This document shows, in pieces, positions 36,951-46,668 of a stretch of 64,000 nt of DNA. The stretch covers positions 682,001 through 746,000 of the forward strand of contig NZ_JACCCY010000002.1 in assembly GCF_013409575.1 (NCBI RefSeq), written 5' to 3'. The translations under genes were made by a program, and so were the position numbers. The notes beneath the pieces were generated by a model, which worked only from the letters and a program-made list of their open reading frames with translations, made no database searches and was not told the origin of the DNA. How positions within the stretch are numbered: position 1 is the first letter of the stretch; each line of letters opens with the position of its first letter. Origin of the DNA: Macellibacteroides fermentans. GTDB taxonomy: Bacteria > Bacteroidota > Bacteroidia > Bacteroidales > Tannerellaceae.

Positions 36951-37511
36951 ATGATAGAGGAAATTAAAAAGACCTGCGAGGTATTGCAGGCAGGTGGCAT
37001 TATCCTGTATCCCACCGATACGGTGTGGGGTATTGGTTGCGATGCGACCAACGAAGAGGCAGTAAAAAAAGTGTATGAACTGAAGCGGCGTGTCGACAAC
37101 AAAGCCATGCTTGTGCTTACCGACAATCCCGCCAAGCTTAATATGTATGTGAGCCGGATACCCGATATCGCCTGGGATCTGATAGATGTGGCTGATAAGC
37201 CGCTTACCATTATTTATCCGAAAGCAAAGAACCTGGCAGCGAATCTGTTGGCAGACGATCAGAGTGTAGGTATCCGTATTACGAACGAAACCTTCTCGAA
37301 AACATTATGCGAGCGTTTCCGGAAACCGATTGTATCTACATCAGCCAATATAAGCGGTCAGCCTTCTCCCTCTAATTTCAATGAAATTTCGGAAGAGATC
37401 AAGGCGGGTGTCGACTATGTGGTTAACTTCAGGCAAGAAGAGATAATAAAAGCCAACCCCTCGGGTATCATAAAGCTTGGTGAGGGCGGCGTTGTGCAGG
37501 TAATCAGGTAA
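36951..37511 (+). CDS. L-threonylcarbamoyladenylate synthase, Sua5/YciO/YrdC family
   Basis: A 186-residue enzyme that makes threonylcarbamoyl-AMP from threonine, bicarbonate and ATP, the first step of tRNA t6A37 synthesis. The YrdC fold motifs are GIILYPTDTVWGIGCDA, KRRVDNKAMLVL and STSANISGQPSP. It consists of the YrdC domain only, without the C-terminal Sua5 domain. The start at 36951 is after the promoter and matches the family. It is the first gene of a tight five-gene operon and pairs functionally with TsaD at 13071. Confidence 0.93.
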   Translation: MIEEIKKTCEVLQAGGIILYPTDTVWGIGCDATNEEAVKKVYELKRRVDNKAMLVLTDNPAKLNMYVSRIPDIAWDLIDVADKPLTIIYPKAKNLAANLLADDQSVGIRITNETFSKTLCERFRKPIVSTSANISGQPSPSNFNEISEEIKAGVDYVVNFRQEEIIKANPSGIIKLGEGGVVQVIR

Positions 37512-37518
37512 CCCAGAC

Positions 37519-38877
37519 ATGGACAAAGGCCGGCAGACACTAAAATACATCGTTTCGGACTTTCTGTCTGCTTTGCTGGCGTGGTTTTTATTTAATCTGC
37601 TGCGATACGATGAGGTTGGAATCTATCAGGGATATACTTCCCTCGAAAGGTTTTTGCTGGATCCGCATGTGTTGCAGGGGTGGTTGCTTATCCCATTTGG
37701 TTGGATTGCCCTTTTTTATTTGTCGGGCTACTATAACAAGCCTTTCGGTAAATCGAGGGTGACCGAGTTTTTCTCCACCCTGCTGTCCGTGATGATCGGT
37801 GCTGTCGTGGTTTTCTTTCTGGTTTTATTGAACGACCTGCCTCATTCTTTTGGCATATACTACCGGCTTTTCTTCGGATTGCTGGGTATCCAGTTTATAT
37901 GTACCTATATACCCCGCTTGCTGATTACGCTTTCCGGAATCCGGAAAATCAATAAAAGAGAGTGGGCGCAGCGGGTGTTGATTATCGGTGCCGGATCCAA
38001 GGCAAAGAAGGTGGCCAACAGCTTGTATTCGTTGGGATACGATATCGTAGAGATGGTGGACGAAGACGAGCTTGCACATGTGCAGTCTGTCATGGAGACC
38101 GAAACAGTAGACGAGTTGGTGGTGGCTATCGAGTCGCACAACAATGAAAAGAGAATGCATGTACTCTATTCGTTGTATCAATACAACCGGCCAATCAAAG
38201 TGTTGGTGGATAAAGCATCCATGGTTTCGGGGGTAAAGGTAAAAACGTTGCTGGGTATTCCGCTGGTAAACATTACCGACAATAACTTCTCGGAGGCTGA
38301 AAAGAATATTAAGAAGGTACTTGATTATGTAGTGGCTTCATTGGCCGTTGTGCTGCTTGCTCCGGTGTATTTGTATGTTGCCTGCAGGGTGAGGCGGGAT
38401 TCGCCGGGACCTATCATTTTTAGTCAGGAACGTATCGGATACATGGGTAAGCCTTTTCGGATTTATAAGTTCAGAACCATGTACGAAGGAGCCGAAACCA
38501 ACGGTCCGCTACTGTCTACCGACGATGATCCGCGTATTACTCCTTTCGGAAAGATTATGCGTAAATATCGTTTGGACGAGCTTCCCCAGTTCTGGAATGT
38601 GCTGAAAGGAGATATGTCTATTGTTGGGCCGCGTCCGGAACGGAAGTATTACATAGACAAGATTGTAAAAAAAGCACCCTTTTATTATCTGCTTCACAAC
38701 GTGAAACCCGGAATTACCTCCTGGGGAATGGTGAAGTACGGATATGCAAGTGATGTCGACAAGATGATTGAGCGTTTGCAATACGACATATTGTATTACG
38801 AGAATATGTCGCTGGTTTTAGATTTAACAATATTAATTTATACAATAAGGACGGTTTTTACCGGCAAAGGAATTTAA
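37519..38877 (+). CDS. Polyprenyl-phosphate sugar phosphotransferase (WbaP/WcaJ type)
   Basis: A 452-residue inner-membrane enzyme that starts polysaccharide repeat-unit assembly by moving a sugar-1-phosphate onto undecaprenyl phosphate. It has four N-terminal helices (residues about 10-135), a Rossmann-like domain (VLIIGAGSKAKKVANSLYSLG), a fifth helix, and the catalytic domain at about 265-452 (SPGPIIFSQERIG, YKFRTMYEGAE, RKYRLDELPQFWNVLKGDMS, VGPRPE). It lies 7 bases after Sua5 and 1 base before the ClC gene. It is the only priming transferase in the window and could serve the polysaccharide locus at 52280. Confidence 0.93.
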   Translation: MDKGRQTLKYIVSDFLSALLAWFLFNLLRYDEVGIYQGYTSLERFLLDPHVLQGWLLIPFGWIALFYLSGYYNKPFGKSRVTEFFSTLLSVMIGAVVVFFLVLLNDLPHSFGIYYRLFFGLLGIQFICTYIPRLLITLSGIRKINKREWAQRVLIIGAGSKAKKVANSLYSLGYDIVEMVDEDELAHVQSVMETETVDELVVAIESHNNEKRMHVLYSLYQYNRPIKVLVDKASMVSGVKVKTLLGIPLVNITDNNFSEAEKNIKKVLDYVVASLAVVLLAPVYLYVACRVRRDSPGPIIFSQERIGYMGKPFRIYKFRTMYEGAETNGPLLSTDDDPRITPFGKIMRKYRLDELPQFWNVLKGDMSIVGPRPERKYYIDKIVKKAPFYYLLHNVKPGITSWGMVKYGYASDVDKMIERLQYDILYYENMSLVLDLTILIYTIRTVFTGKGI

Positions 38878-38878
38878 C

Positions 38879-40663
38879 ATGGCTGAAGATGGTTTTTTTT
38901 ACAAGATTTTATTGTGGCGCGAAAGACGAATTAAAGAGAAGAATTTTATACTGATTGTAAGTTTTCTTGTAGGTATTTGTACGGCTGCGTCTGCAATAAT
39001 ACTTAAACAACTTATTCATTTTATTCAACAATTACTTACCGGCGGCAACCATGCCGGCGAGGTAAACTATATGTTGCTTATCTATCCGGTGGTGGGTATC
39101 CTGCTGGCCGGTCTATTTGTTAAGTATATTGTAAGAGACGATATAAGTCACGGGGTAACTAAAATACTTTACGCCATATCGCAGCGTAAGAGTCGTATAA
39201 AACCCCATAATTCGTGGACCTCCCTGGTGGCGAGTTCCGTTACCATCGGCTTCGGGGGATCGGTAGGGGCCGAGGCACCTATTGTACTTACCGGTGCTGC
39301 CATCGGATCAAATCTGGGCAGACTGTTCAGATTGGAGCAAAAAACGCTTATGTTGCTGGTAGGTTGCGGTGCTGCCGGAGCTATTGCCGGTATTTTCAAG
39401 GCGCCGATAGCCGGATTGGTCTTTGTGATCGAGGTATTGATGCTGGATCTTACGATGACTTCCGTATTGCCGCTGCTTATCTCGTCTGTTACCGCAGCCA
39501 CGGTGTCGTATGTGGTAACCGGACCCGAAGCGATGTTTAAGTTCTCTCAGACCGAAGTGTTTGAGATCGGACGTATACCGTATGTATTGCTGTTGGGTAT
39601 TTTCTGCGGACTGGTTTCATTGTACGTTACGCGGGTGATGAACAATATTGAGGGTAAATACCGTAAATTGGGTACCTTCTGGAAGAAGTTCCTTTTGGGA
39701 GCAATGATGTTAAGTATCCTTATCTTCCTTTTTCCGCCTCTCTACGGCGAAGGATACGAAACAATCGGGATGTTGCTGAACGGTCAGTTTCTAACGATGA
39801 TGGATAATACGCTGTTTTCCGGACTGTCGGATTCCTATTGGGGCATCATCATCTTCCTCTCCCTGATTCTTTTGTTTAAAGTTTTTGCCTCCAGTGCAAC
39901 CAACGGGGGAGGAGGTACAGGGGGAATCTTTGCTCCCAGTTTGTATATGGGATGTATCGCCGGATTTATATTTTCGCATACATCCAACTACCTGCCGTTT
40001 ACGATGTATCTGTCCGAAAAGAACTTTGCCTTGCTGGGTATGGCCGGCGTAATGTCTGCCATTATGCATGCTCCGCTTACCGGAGTGTTCCTTATTGCCG
40101 AGCTAACCGGAGGCTACGATCTGTTTTTGCCGCTGATGATTGTTTCCATCAGTGCCTATTTAACTATTCTGATGTTCGAACCCCATAGTATTTATTCCAT
40201 GCGTTTGGCTCAGAAGGGCGAATTGATGACACACCACAAAGACAAGGCGGTACTTACCCTTCTGAAGATGGATGATGTGATCGAGAAAGATTTTGAAGTG
40301 GTAAACCCACACATGAGTCTGGGCGACCTGGTGAAGGTCATAGCCCGAAGCAGCCGCAACGCCTTCCCGGTGGTAGACGATAAAGGCGTGTTGTTGGGTA
40401 TCGTACAGTTGGATAATATCCGTAATATCATGTTCCGTCCCGAACTTTATGAGCGTTTTCATGTTTCTAAATTTATGGTGTCGGCTGCTTCAAAGATTGA
40501 AATCGACAAGTCAATGGAGCAGATAATGCGAACTTTTGACGACACAAAGGCATGGAACCTGCCCGTGGTAGATATGCAGGGGCGGTATATTGGATTTGTA
40601 TCTAAATCGAAAATTTTTAATTCTTACCGCGAAGTGCTGGTAGAAAACTTTTCAGGAGATTAA
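38879..40663 (+). CDS. ClC-family chloride channel/antiporter with CBS domains
   Basis: A 594-residue membrane protein. The transmembrane part (residues about 20-440) has the gating-glutamate region GFGGSVGAEAPIVL, where the usual GREGP is GAEAP, and the late anion-site motif GGTGGIFAPSLYMG. The first anion motif (usually GSGIP) is replaced by DDISHGV. A cytoplasmic pair of CBS domains (about 455-594) may sense nucleotides or ionic strength. The gene is 1 base after the sugar transferase and 4 bases before fmt. Confidence 0.93.
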   Translation: MAEDGFFYKILLWRERRIKEKNFILIVSFLVGICTAASAIILKQLIHFIQQLLTGGNHAGEVNYMLLIYPVVGILLAGLFVKYIVRDDISHGVTKILYAISQRKSRIKPHNSWTSLVASSVTIGFGGSVGAEAPIVLTGAAIGSNLGRLFRLEQKTLMLLVGCGAAGAIAGIFKAPIAGLVFVIEVLMLDLTMTSVLPLLISSVTAATVSYVVTGPEAMFKFSQTEVFEIGRIPYVLLLGIFCGLVSLYVTRVMNNIEGKYRKLGTFWKKFLLGAMMLSILIFLFPPLYGEGYETIGMLLNGQFLTMMDNTLFSGLSDSYWGIIIFLSLILLFKVFASSATNGGGGTGGIFAPSLYMGCIAGFIFSHTSNYLPFTMYLSEKNFALLGMAGVMSAIMHAPLTGVFLIAELTGGYDLFLPLMIVSISAYLTILMFEPHSIYSMRLAQKGELMTHHKDKAVLTLLKMDDVIEKDFEVVNPHMSLGDLVKVIARSSRNAFPVVDDKGVLLGIVQLDNIRNIMFRPELYERFHVSKFMVSAASKIEIDKSMEQIMRTFDDTKAWNLPVVDMQGRYIGFVSKSKIFNSYREVLVENFSGD

Positions 40664-40667
40664 AAGA

Positions 40668-41642
40668 ATGAATAAAGAGTCATTACGTATTGTATATATG
40701 GGCACTCCGGATTTTGCCGTAGAGAGCCTCAGGTTACTGGTTGAAGGCGGATATAATGTAGTTGGGGTGATTACCATGCCCGATAAACCCATAGGTCGCC
40801 ATGGCAGCACCTTGCAACCGAGTCCGGTCAAGCAATATGCCGTATCGAAGGGACTGCCTGTTTTACAGCCCGAAAAACTGAAAGATGAAACCTTTATACA
40901 GGAGCTCAGGGCTTTGGAAGCCGATCTGCAGATTGTAGTAGCCTTCCGTATGCTTCCCGAGATAGTTTGGGATATGCCCCGTCTGGGTACCTTTAACCTG
41001 CATGCTTCACTGCTTCCGCAATACCGTGGTGCAGCACCCATCAACTGGGCGGTGATAAACGGCGATACAGAAACCGGAGCAACCACCTTTTTCCTTACCC
41101 ACGAGATAGACACCGGAAAGATCATTCTGCAGGAACGTCTGCCTATTGCCGATACCGACGATGTGGAAAAGGTACACGATTCATTGATGGTAATGGGAGC
41201 AAAGCTGGTTTTGCGTACAGTCGACCTTATTCTGGAAGGTAAGGCCGATGCAACACCGCAGGAGGCATTCTATTCCGATGCAAAAGAGCTTCGTGCAGCC
41301 CCTAAAATTTTTAAGGAAACCTGCCGGATCAGCTGGGACAGTTCTGTAAAGCGTGTGTATGATTTTGTGAGGGGATTATCGCCCTATCCCGGTTCGTGGA
41401 CAGAACTGGTGGCACCTGCCGGCGAAAGAATGGTGTTAAAAGTCTTTTCAACTCAAAAAATAGAAGAGGCGCACGATCTACCTGTAGGGAATATCCGTAC
41501 AGATGGAAAATCGCACGTGGATATAGCTGTACCCGATGGATTTGTTCGTCTGCTCAATGTGCAGCTGGCAGGCAAGAAACGCATGGCGGTAACCGATTTC
41601 CTGAACGGCTTTAAGCTAACAGAATATTTTATTGTTGAGTGA
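40668..41642 (+). CDS. fmt: Methionyl-tRNA formyltransferase
   Basis: A 324-residue cytoplasmic enzyme that formylates initiator Met-tRNA with 10-formyl-THF. The N-terminal Rossmann domain (IVYMGTPDFAVESLRLL) includes the catalytic region FNLHASLLPQYRGAAPINWAVI with the Asn-His pair and the later Asp in THEIDTGKII. The C-terminal OB-like domain runs from about 210 (FKETCRISWD; VRGLSPYPGSWTEL). Full length. Its stop overlaps the GTG start of the next gene by 3 bases. Confidence 0.97.
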   Translation: MNKESLRIVYMGTPDFAVESLRLLVEGGYNVVGVITMPDKPIGRHGSTLQPSPVKQYAVSKGLPVLQPEKLKDETFIQELRALEADLQIVVAFRMLPEIVWDMPRLGTFNLHASLLPQYRGAAPINWAVINGDTETGATTFFLTHEIDTGKIILQERLPIADTDDVEKVHDSLMVMGAKLVLRTVDLILEGKADATPQEAFYSDAKELRAAPKIFKETCRISWDSSVKRVYDFVRGLSPYPGSWTELVAPAGERMVLKVFSTQKIEEAHDLPVGNIRTDGKSHVDIAVPDGFVRLLNVQLAGKKRMAVTDFLNGFKLTEYFIVE

Positions 41643-42025
41643 GTCCGGAAAAACTAAAAAAGACAATTTACATAGCAGCAGGAACACTATGCCTTATTCT
41701 GGGTGGAATCGGCATAGTGCTTCCGCTATTGCCAACCACTCCCTTCTGGCTGCTTACCTGTTGGTTTTACCTGCGTAGTTCGCAAACGTTGTATAACCGG
41801 GTGATGCAGAATAAAAGATTCGGATCCTACGTAAGGGGATTTCTGGTGGATAAATCCATATCATTAAGGGCTAAGGTCCTCTCTATCGGTACCATCTGGG
41901 TATCTGCCATCTTTACCTTTGCCCTGTTACAGGTGGCACTATGGCTTAAGATGTTGTTGTTTGTAATCTTCCTTTCAGTAAGCTGGTATATTCTTTCGTT
42001 CCCCACAAAAAAGAAAAACGGATAG
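41639..42025 (+). CDS. DUF454 (YbaN-like) inner membrane protein
   Basis: A 128-residue protein with a GTG start that overlaps the fmt end as GTGA, giving translational coupling. It has three or four hydrophobic segments. The family signature is LGGIGIVLPLLPTTPFWLLTCW, with the following FYLRSSQTLY and a late ILSFPTKKKNG tail. YbaN-type proteins have no firm function. It is the last gene of the Sua5-to-DUF454 operon. Confidence 0.88.
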   Translation: MSPEKLKKTIYIAAGTLCLILGGIGIVLPLLPTTPFWLLTCWFYLRSSQTLYNRVMQNKRFGSYVRGFLVDKSISLRAKVLSIGTIWVSAIFTFALLQVALWLKMLLFVIFLSVSWYILSFPTKKKNG

Positions 42026-42048
42026 ATCTCTTGTTACAGAGATCCATC
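42020..42048. terminator. Shared hairpin between DUF454 and the TPR gene
   Basis: GATCTCT (42025-42031) and AGAGATC (42038-42044) form a 7-bp stem, which extends past one mismatch to GGAT/ATCC, giving 11 pairs. It overlaps the ends of both convergent genes and could act on both strands. It lacks a strong U tract. Confidence 0.55.
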
Positions 42049-44205
42049 CATGCTATATCTTAGTTCGTCCAGCAACAGCGGAATATCCTGCTCTTCGATG
42101 CCGGCTGACAATAAGTCAGGTATATCCTGGGTAAACTGCTCCATAAATTTATGGAAATCGCCTCCATCAGCCTCTACAGCCATTTTGTAAAAGTGGATAG
42201 CCTCCTTCACATTCTGTAAAGCCCATTCCGTATGTCCGGCATTGAGCATATCCTGCAGAGAAGGCGCATTTCCCATAATCTTACCATAGTAGTTGCGGGC
42301 CTGTTCAAATTTGCCTGTCAGGAACGAGCACCATGCTATGGGGCGCCATGCCTTGTGACTTTCCGGATCGAGGTATTCTACCTTGAAATAGCACTTAAGC
42401 GCCTCGCTGAAGTTTTTAAGCTCAAGGTGGCAGTGACCGATACTGATTGTAACCGAAAGATTGTCAGGACTCAATGCTTCGTATCGCTGATAGTAACCCA
42501 ATGCCTTTTCCGGTTGCTTCAAGGCTCGGTAACAGCCGGCAATCCGCCTTATAACCCATTTACTGTCGCTATTCAGCAGATCGGCATGCAGGTAAGCCTC
42601 CAGAGCTCCTTGCACATCCTCCTTCATCTGCTTGCAGTAGCCTATTTTCTGATACAGCTCTTCGTTATCCGGACTACTCAGCGCAAGGCGTTCGTACACC
42701 ACAAGGGCATCATCGATGTACCCTTTACGCAGGTAATATTCGGCAATGATGGTGAGGCTTTCGTTGTCGGACAACAAAGCCTTGACCTGCGGCAGGTTAT
42801 GGAAGTCCAGCTTCAGCGCAAACAGATCCAGAAAATCCAGGTGTCGCGGATGTATTTTAAAGAAACGATACAAATCCTGCACATACTGCCCCACAATATA
42901 TTCGAACCGCTTGTCTTCCGGCATAAACTCCTCTTTACGGTCCTGAATCATTTCCATCGCCTGACTGTCAAACTGGGCCATCATCATCTTGCGGTGCTGT
43001 TCCGGCAATTGCATGATGCTGAAGTACAGCGAATACTTGTCGGAATTGCACATAAAAGACGAAAGCGCCATTGTTTCAAGCACATTATCAAACTCAGAAC
43101 CTTTGCCGAAGGCCGAACCGAAAGCCGAATGATGGGGATCGAAAGGTAAAAACCAATTGCCCATTTCGCTGAAGAACGGAAAGCTTTTAAGGTGAATGAA
43201 TGACGAGTGCATCACATCCGCCCCCTCCATCTGCAGTTCGGAAAACTCCTTCATTTTATTGCCGAACTCGCTGTTCTCAATCATATTCTGCCAATCGGGA
43301 TTCATTTCGTCGCCCAACTGATCGATGGAAAAGTCCTGCATGTTTATTTTTTTATTCAGCTTGGGACTCATCTTCATCATTTCGGGAATAATCTCGTTCT
43401 GAATTTTCTGAGTAATCTTTTCGGTCTCCCTAGATAAGATAAAGCGCAGAATGATGGTGCGCAGTTCCTTAACAAAGCCACCCCGTTCGGCAAGAGCCTC
43501 CAAACGGTTGGATATGGCCGGATAAAATCCGATACGTTTGTGATATAAATAGAGCGTGATCAGAATCGCAATAAGCGCTCTGGCACGTACTTCATCCTTT
43601 CCGGACATGGCAGCATCGCAAAGCAGCAACACCTTCTCGTCATCAAAACAGGTCTGCAAACCCAATAAAAGGGCAGACACAATCTGGCAGCTGGCAGAAA
43701 AAGGAATCGTGTCGTCGGCAAAAATATCCCGTATATCACTTAACTCCTCTCTTGTAAACCGCCCCGAAAGCCACACCTGGTTAAATAAATTCAGCTGCAG
43801 TCCATCCACCTGCTTATAGTCGCTCACTTCCACAGCCGTTGTAAGCTCGTCGTGCAGCACACGATACGATTGAAGCGGCTGATAGGCAGCAATCCGTTTG
43901 CGGTCGAAGTAGATAACAGACGAGATCCTTAGTAGGAGCCTCATCTTTAAATCGTCCGCCAACTCGTAGGTAGATGCCATCAGATCGTTGTAAATCTTAC
44001 TCTGCATCGGGTCTCGCATTCCTTCTACCCGGTAGCGAAGCATGTATTTATATGTATCGTGTAATTCAGTAAGTTTATCCTGCAGCGAATATTCTTTACT
44101 CTCGTAAATCAGCTTCTGCAAAAAATCAAAGGCATTTTTTAGTTCTTTGCTGTTCAGAGAACCCTCAATGCGGTTGTAGGCTTTATTTATTTCTTGTACT
44201 GTCAT
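42034..44205 (-). CDS. Large cytoplasmic TPR-repeat protein
   Basis: A 723-residue soluble protein. The start at 44205 (MTVQEINKAYNRIEG) is preferred because longer frames run through the lepA promoter and coding start. The first 500 residues are helical with no family I can name. TPR repeats follow from about residue 500 to 680 (SPDNEELYQKIGYCKQMKEDVQGALEAY; SVTISIGHCHLELKNFSEALKCY). No signal peptide or membrane segment. It is divergent from lepA and convergent with DUF454. Probably a protein-interaction scaffold; partner unknown. Confidence 0.85.
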   Translation of the reverse strand: MTVQEINKAYNRIEGSLNSKELKNAFDFLQKLIYESKEYSLQDKLTELHDTYKYMLRYRVEGMRDPMQSKIYNDLMASTYELADDLKMRLLLRISSVIYFDRKRIAAYQPLQSYRVLHDELTTAVEVSDYKQVDGLQLNLFNQVWLSGRFTREELSDIRDIFADDTIPFSASCQIVSALLLGLQTCFDDEKVLLLCDAAMSGKDEVRARALIAILITLYLYHKRIGFYPAISNRLEALAERGGFVKELRTIILRFILSRETEKITQKIQNEIIPEMMKMSPKLNKKINMQDFSIDQLGDEMNPDWQNMIENSEFGNKMKEFSELQMEGADVMHSSFIHLKSFPFFSEMGNWFLPFDPHHSAFGSAFGKGSEFDNVLETMALSSFMCNSDKYSLYFSIMQLPEQHRKMMMAQFDSQAMEMIQDRKEEFMPEDKRFEYIVGQYVQDLYRFFKIHPRHLDFLDLFALKLDFHNLPQVKALLSDNESLTIIAEYYLRKGYIDDALVVYERLALSSPDNEELYQKIGYCKQMKEDVQGALEAYLHADLLNSDSKWVIRRIAGCYRALKQPEKALGYYQRYEALSPDNLSVTISIGHCHLELKNFSEALKCYFKVEYLDPESHKAWRPIAWCSFLTGKFEQARNYYGKIMGNAPSLQDMLNAGHTEWALQNVKEAIHFYKMAVEADGGDFHKFMEQFTQDIPDLLSAGIEEQDIPLLLDELRYSMDGSL

Positions 44206-44230
44206 AGATTGTATTGTACAAATGGTATGC

Positions 44231-44238
44231 CAAATGTA
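44231..44238 (-). promoter_or_regulatory. -7 box of the TPR gene
   Basis: The minus strand reads TACATTTG, an exact TAnnTTTG match, 26 bases before the ATG at 44205. It is back to back with the lepA box 22 bases away. Confidence 0.5.
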
Positions 44239-44259
44239 TGAAAATTTAGGTAATTTCTC

Positions 44260-44267
44260 TATCTTTG
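44260..44267 (+). promoter_or_regulatory. -7 box of lepA
   Basis: TATCTTTG matches TAnnTTTG and lies 22 bases before the lepA ATG at 44290. A clear -33 TTG was not seen. Confidence 0.55.
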
Positions 44268-44289
44268 CAAACGTAAAAAATATTGGCAG

Positions 44290-46077
44290 ATGAAAAATAT
44301 CCGCAATTTCTGTATTATTGCTCATATAGACCATGGCAAGAGCACCTTGGCCGATCGTTTGCTTGAGTATACCAAGACCGTTGAGGGCAAAGATATGCAA
44401 GCCCAGGTTCTTGATAACATGGATTTGGAACGTGAGCGTGGCATAACTATCAAAAGTCATGCTATCCAGATGAAGTACGTTTATAAGGAGGAAGAATATA
44501 TTCTGAATCTGATTGACACCCCGGGACACGTGGATTTCTCTTACGAAGTATCACGCTCCATTGCTGCGTGCGAAGGCGCTTTGCTTATTGTAGACGCGGC
44601 TCAGGGAATTCAGGCGCAGACAATCTCCAATTTATATATGGCTATTGAACACGACCTCGAAATAATTCCGGTTCTTAATAAGATTGACCTTCCCAGCGCG
44701 ATGCCGGATGAGGTTGAAGATCAGATTATCGAATTATTGGGTTGCAAAAGAGACGAGATTATCCGTTCCAGCGGTAAAACCGGCGAAGGGGTGTACACCA
44801 TCCTCGAACAAATAGTAGAACGGGTACCCTGTCCGAAAGGAGATCCGGAAGCCCCGTTGCAGTGTCTTATCTTCGACTCTGTATTTAATTCATTCCGTGG
44901 TATCATTGCCTATTTCAAGGTTGTAAACGGTGTGATACGTAAAGGCGATCTTGTTAAGTTTATTGCTACCGAAAAGGAGTATAATGCAGACGAGATCGGT
45001 GTATTGAAGTTAACGCCATCACCCCGCGACGAAATCAGAACGGGCGATGTGGGCTACATTATATCGGGCATTAAAACATCCAAAGAGGTGAAGGTAGGAG
45101 ATACCATCACCCATGTTAAACGTCCGGCCAAAGAAGGAATTGCCGGTTTCGAAGAGGTTAAACCAATGGTATTTGCCGGTGTTTATCCTATCGACAGCGA
45201 AGATTTTGAAAACCTGCGTGCTTCGTTGGAAAAGCTTCAGCTAAACGATGCCTCCTTAACCTTCCAGCCGGAAAGTTCGGCAGCATTGGGATTCGGTTTC
45301 CGTTGCGGCTTCCTGGGACTTCTACACATGGAAATAATACAGGAGCGACTGGACCGCGAGTTTAATATGGACGTAATCACCACGGTTCCCAACGTATCGT
45401 ACAAGGTGTTCGATAAAAAAGGTGTTTGTACCGAGGTGCATAACCCCGGCGGATTGCCCGATCCTACACAGATAGATCATATTGAAGAACCCTATATCCG
45501 GGCCTCTGTAATTACCAATACGGCTTACATCGGTCCGATTATGACACTTTGTCTGGGTAAACGAGGTATCTTGCTGAGACAGGAATACATCTCGGGCGAC
45601 CGTATCGAAATCCATTACGACCTGCCATTGGGCGAAATTGTGATCGACTTCTACGATAAACTGAAAAGTATCTCGAAAGGATATGCCTCTTTCGATTACC
45701 ATATCCACGATTTCAGAGAGTCTAAGCTTGCCAAGCTGGATATTCTGTTGAATGGTGAGCCGGTGGATGCCTTATCAACGCTTACGCACGTGGACAACAG
45801 CGTTACCTTTGGTCGCAGAATGTGCGAGAAGCTGAAAGAGCTTATTCCCAGACAGCAGTTCGATATTGCTATTCAGGCAGCGGTGGGAGCAAAGATTATT
45901 GCCCGCGAAACCATCAAGGCTGTACGTAAAGACGTAACCGCTAAGTGTTACGGAGGTGATATCTCACGTAAACGTAAACTGTTGGAAAAGCAGAAAGAGG
46001 GTAAGAAGCGAATGAAGCAGATCGGAACGGTGGAAGTTCCGCAAAAAGCATTCCTGGCCGTACTGAAGCTGGATTAA
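44290..46077 (+). CDS. lepA: Elongation factor 4 (LepA), ribosome back-translocase GTPase
   Basis: A 595-residue translational GTPase. The G1 motif is [15 protein letters not shown]3 is [11 protein letters not shown] and G4 is NKIDLP. EF-G-like domains II, III and V follow, then the LepA-specific C-terminal domain (about 485-595; [18 protein letters not shown], and [20 protein letters not shown]). It acts on the ribosome in stress or biogenesis; the exact role is debated. It is monocistronic with promoter and terminator. Confidence 0.98.
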   Translation: MKNIRNFCIIAHIDHGKSTLADRLLEYTKTVEGKDMQAQVLDNMDLERERGITIKSHAIQMKYVYKEEEYILNLIDTPGHVDFSYEVSRSIAACEGALLIVDAAQGIQAQTISNLYMAIEHDLEIIPVLNKIDLPSAMPDEVEDQIIELLGCKRDEIIRSSGKTGEGVYTILEQIVERVPCPKGDPEAPLQCLIFDSVFNSFRGIIAYFKVVNGVIRKGDLVKFIATEKEYNADEIGVLKLTPSPRDEIRTGDVGYIISGIKTSKEVKVGDTITHVKRPAKEGIAGFEEVKPMVFAGVYPIDSEDFENLRASLEKLQLNDASLTFQPESSAALGFGFRCGFLGLLHMEIIQERLDREFNMDVITTVPNVSYKVFDKKGVCTEVHNPGGLPDPTQIDHIEEPYIRASVITNTAYIGPIMTLCLGKRGILLRQEYISGDRIEIHYDLPLGEIVIDFYDKLKSISKGYASFDYHIHDFRESKLAKLDILLNGEPVDALSTLTHVDNSVTFGRRMCEKLKELIPRQQFDIAIQAAVGAKIIARETIKAVRKDVTAKCYGGDISRKRKLLEKQKEGKKRMKQIGTVEVPQKAFLAVLKLD

Positions 46078-46085
46078 TAATAAAA

Positions 46086-46115
46086 GAAAAGGATGTCATA
46101 TGGCATCCTTTTTTT
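46086..46115 (+). terminator. Intrinsic terminator after lepA
   Basis: AAAAGGATG pairs with CATCCTTTT around a CATATG-containing loop, and is followed by a T run. It starts 8 bases past the lepA stop. Confidence 0.85.
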
Positions 46116-46590
46116 AGTTCGAATAATTTCGAAAAACATCTGTCATCTCTCATTTTTTGTCTCTAAACCCTCTGCCGAAGCGGAGTTTGCCCAATGATAG
46201 ATGGTTGTGACGGATCCATTTCATTTGTCATCTGTCATCCCCAACCGCCTCCAAGAGATAAGTTCCTCCGCGATATTATCTTGTAATTTCATGCGAGAGT
46301 CTTAACCATTATAAAGGCAGATTAGGCTTTTTCTCTTAAGTCATTAACGCTTTTCATAACGATGATTAGTCGTTAACTCAAAGTATATTCTTCGTCTCTC
46401 AACTGAGTGATCATTGTCCTCCATCTGTGTGACTAATGTCCCTCAGTTGAGTGACAATGGTCACACAGATGGAAGACGAGTAAATGCAGGAATGAAAACA
46501 ATTAATCTATCCCATGAACGGAGCTAATTATATAATAGAAAGTCAGTAAACCCCTAATACCTGTTTCATCATTAAGTATTTATTATAACT
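46116..46590. other. Gene-free stretch with degenerate direct repeats
   Basis: About 475 bases without a supportable gene. It holds short direct repeats of the type TGTCATCTsTCAT near 46140 and 46228, and the interleaved inverted repeats at 46391-46480 described separately. I see no tRNA or clear small RNA here. Confidence 0.5.
46391..46480. repeat. Interleaved inverted repeats with a degenerate 23-base unit
   Basis: Arm A is CTCAACTGAG (46398-46407) with complement CTCAGTTGAG (46442-46451). Arm C is CCATCTGTGTGAC (46421-46433) with complement GTCACACAGATGG (46460-46472). A and C cross rather than nest. An outer TCGTCT/AGACGA pair (46392-46397, 46475-46480) encloses them. The same DNA also reads as three degenerate tandem units built on GTGAC and GTCC. 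Confidence 0.75.
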
Positions 46591-46591
46591 A

Positions 46592-46622
46592 TTGCCACAT
46601 CCATGAGAATAATATAAATTTG
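46592..46622 (+). promoter_or_regulatory. Promoter of the unknown secreted trio
   Basis: TTG at 46592-46594, a 20-base spacer and TAAATTTG at 46615-46622 give a full Bacteroidetes promoter. The start near 46628 leaves a leader of about 40 nt before the ATG at 46669. Confidence 0.65.
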
Positions 46623-46668
46623 CAAAGAGACAGGTGGATGAATCGAGTTTTAAACTGTAAACAAGTAT

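Noticed and set aside
42232-43149. Plus-strand frame of 305 residues inside the TPR gene
   Set aside because: It is antisense to real TPR motifs and has no recognisable domain.
44206-44529. N-terminal extension of the TPR protein
   Set aside because: It would run through the lepA promoter and its conserved G1 region; the ATG at 44205 is preferred.
46391-46480. CRISPR-like repeats
   Set aside because: The units are degenerate, few and lack regular spacers; no cas genes are present.
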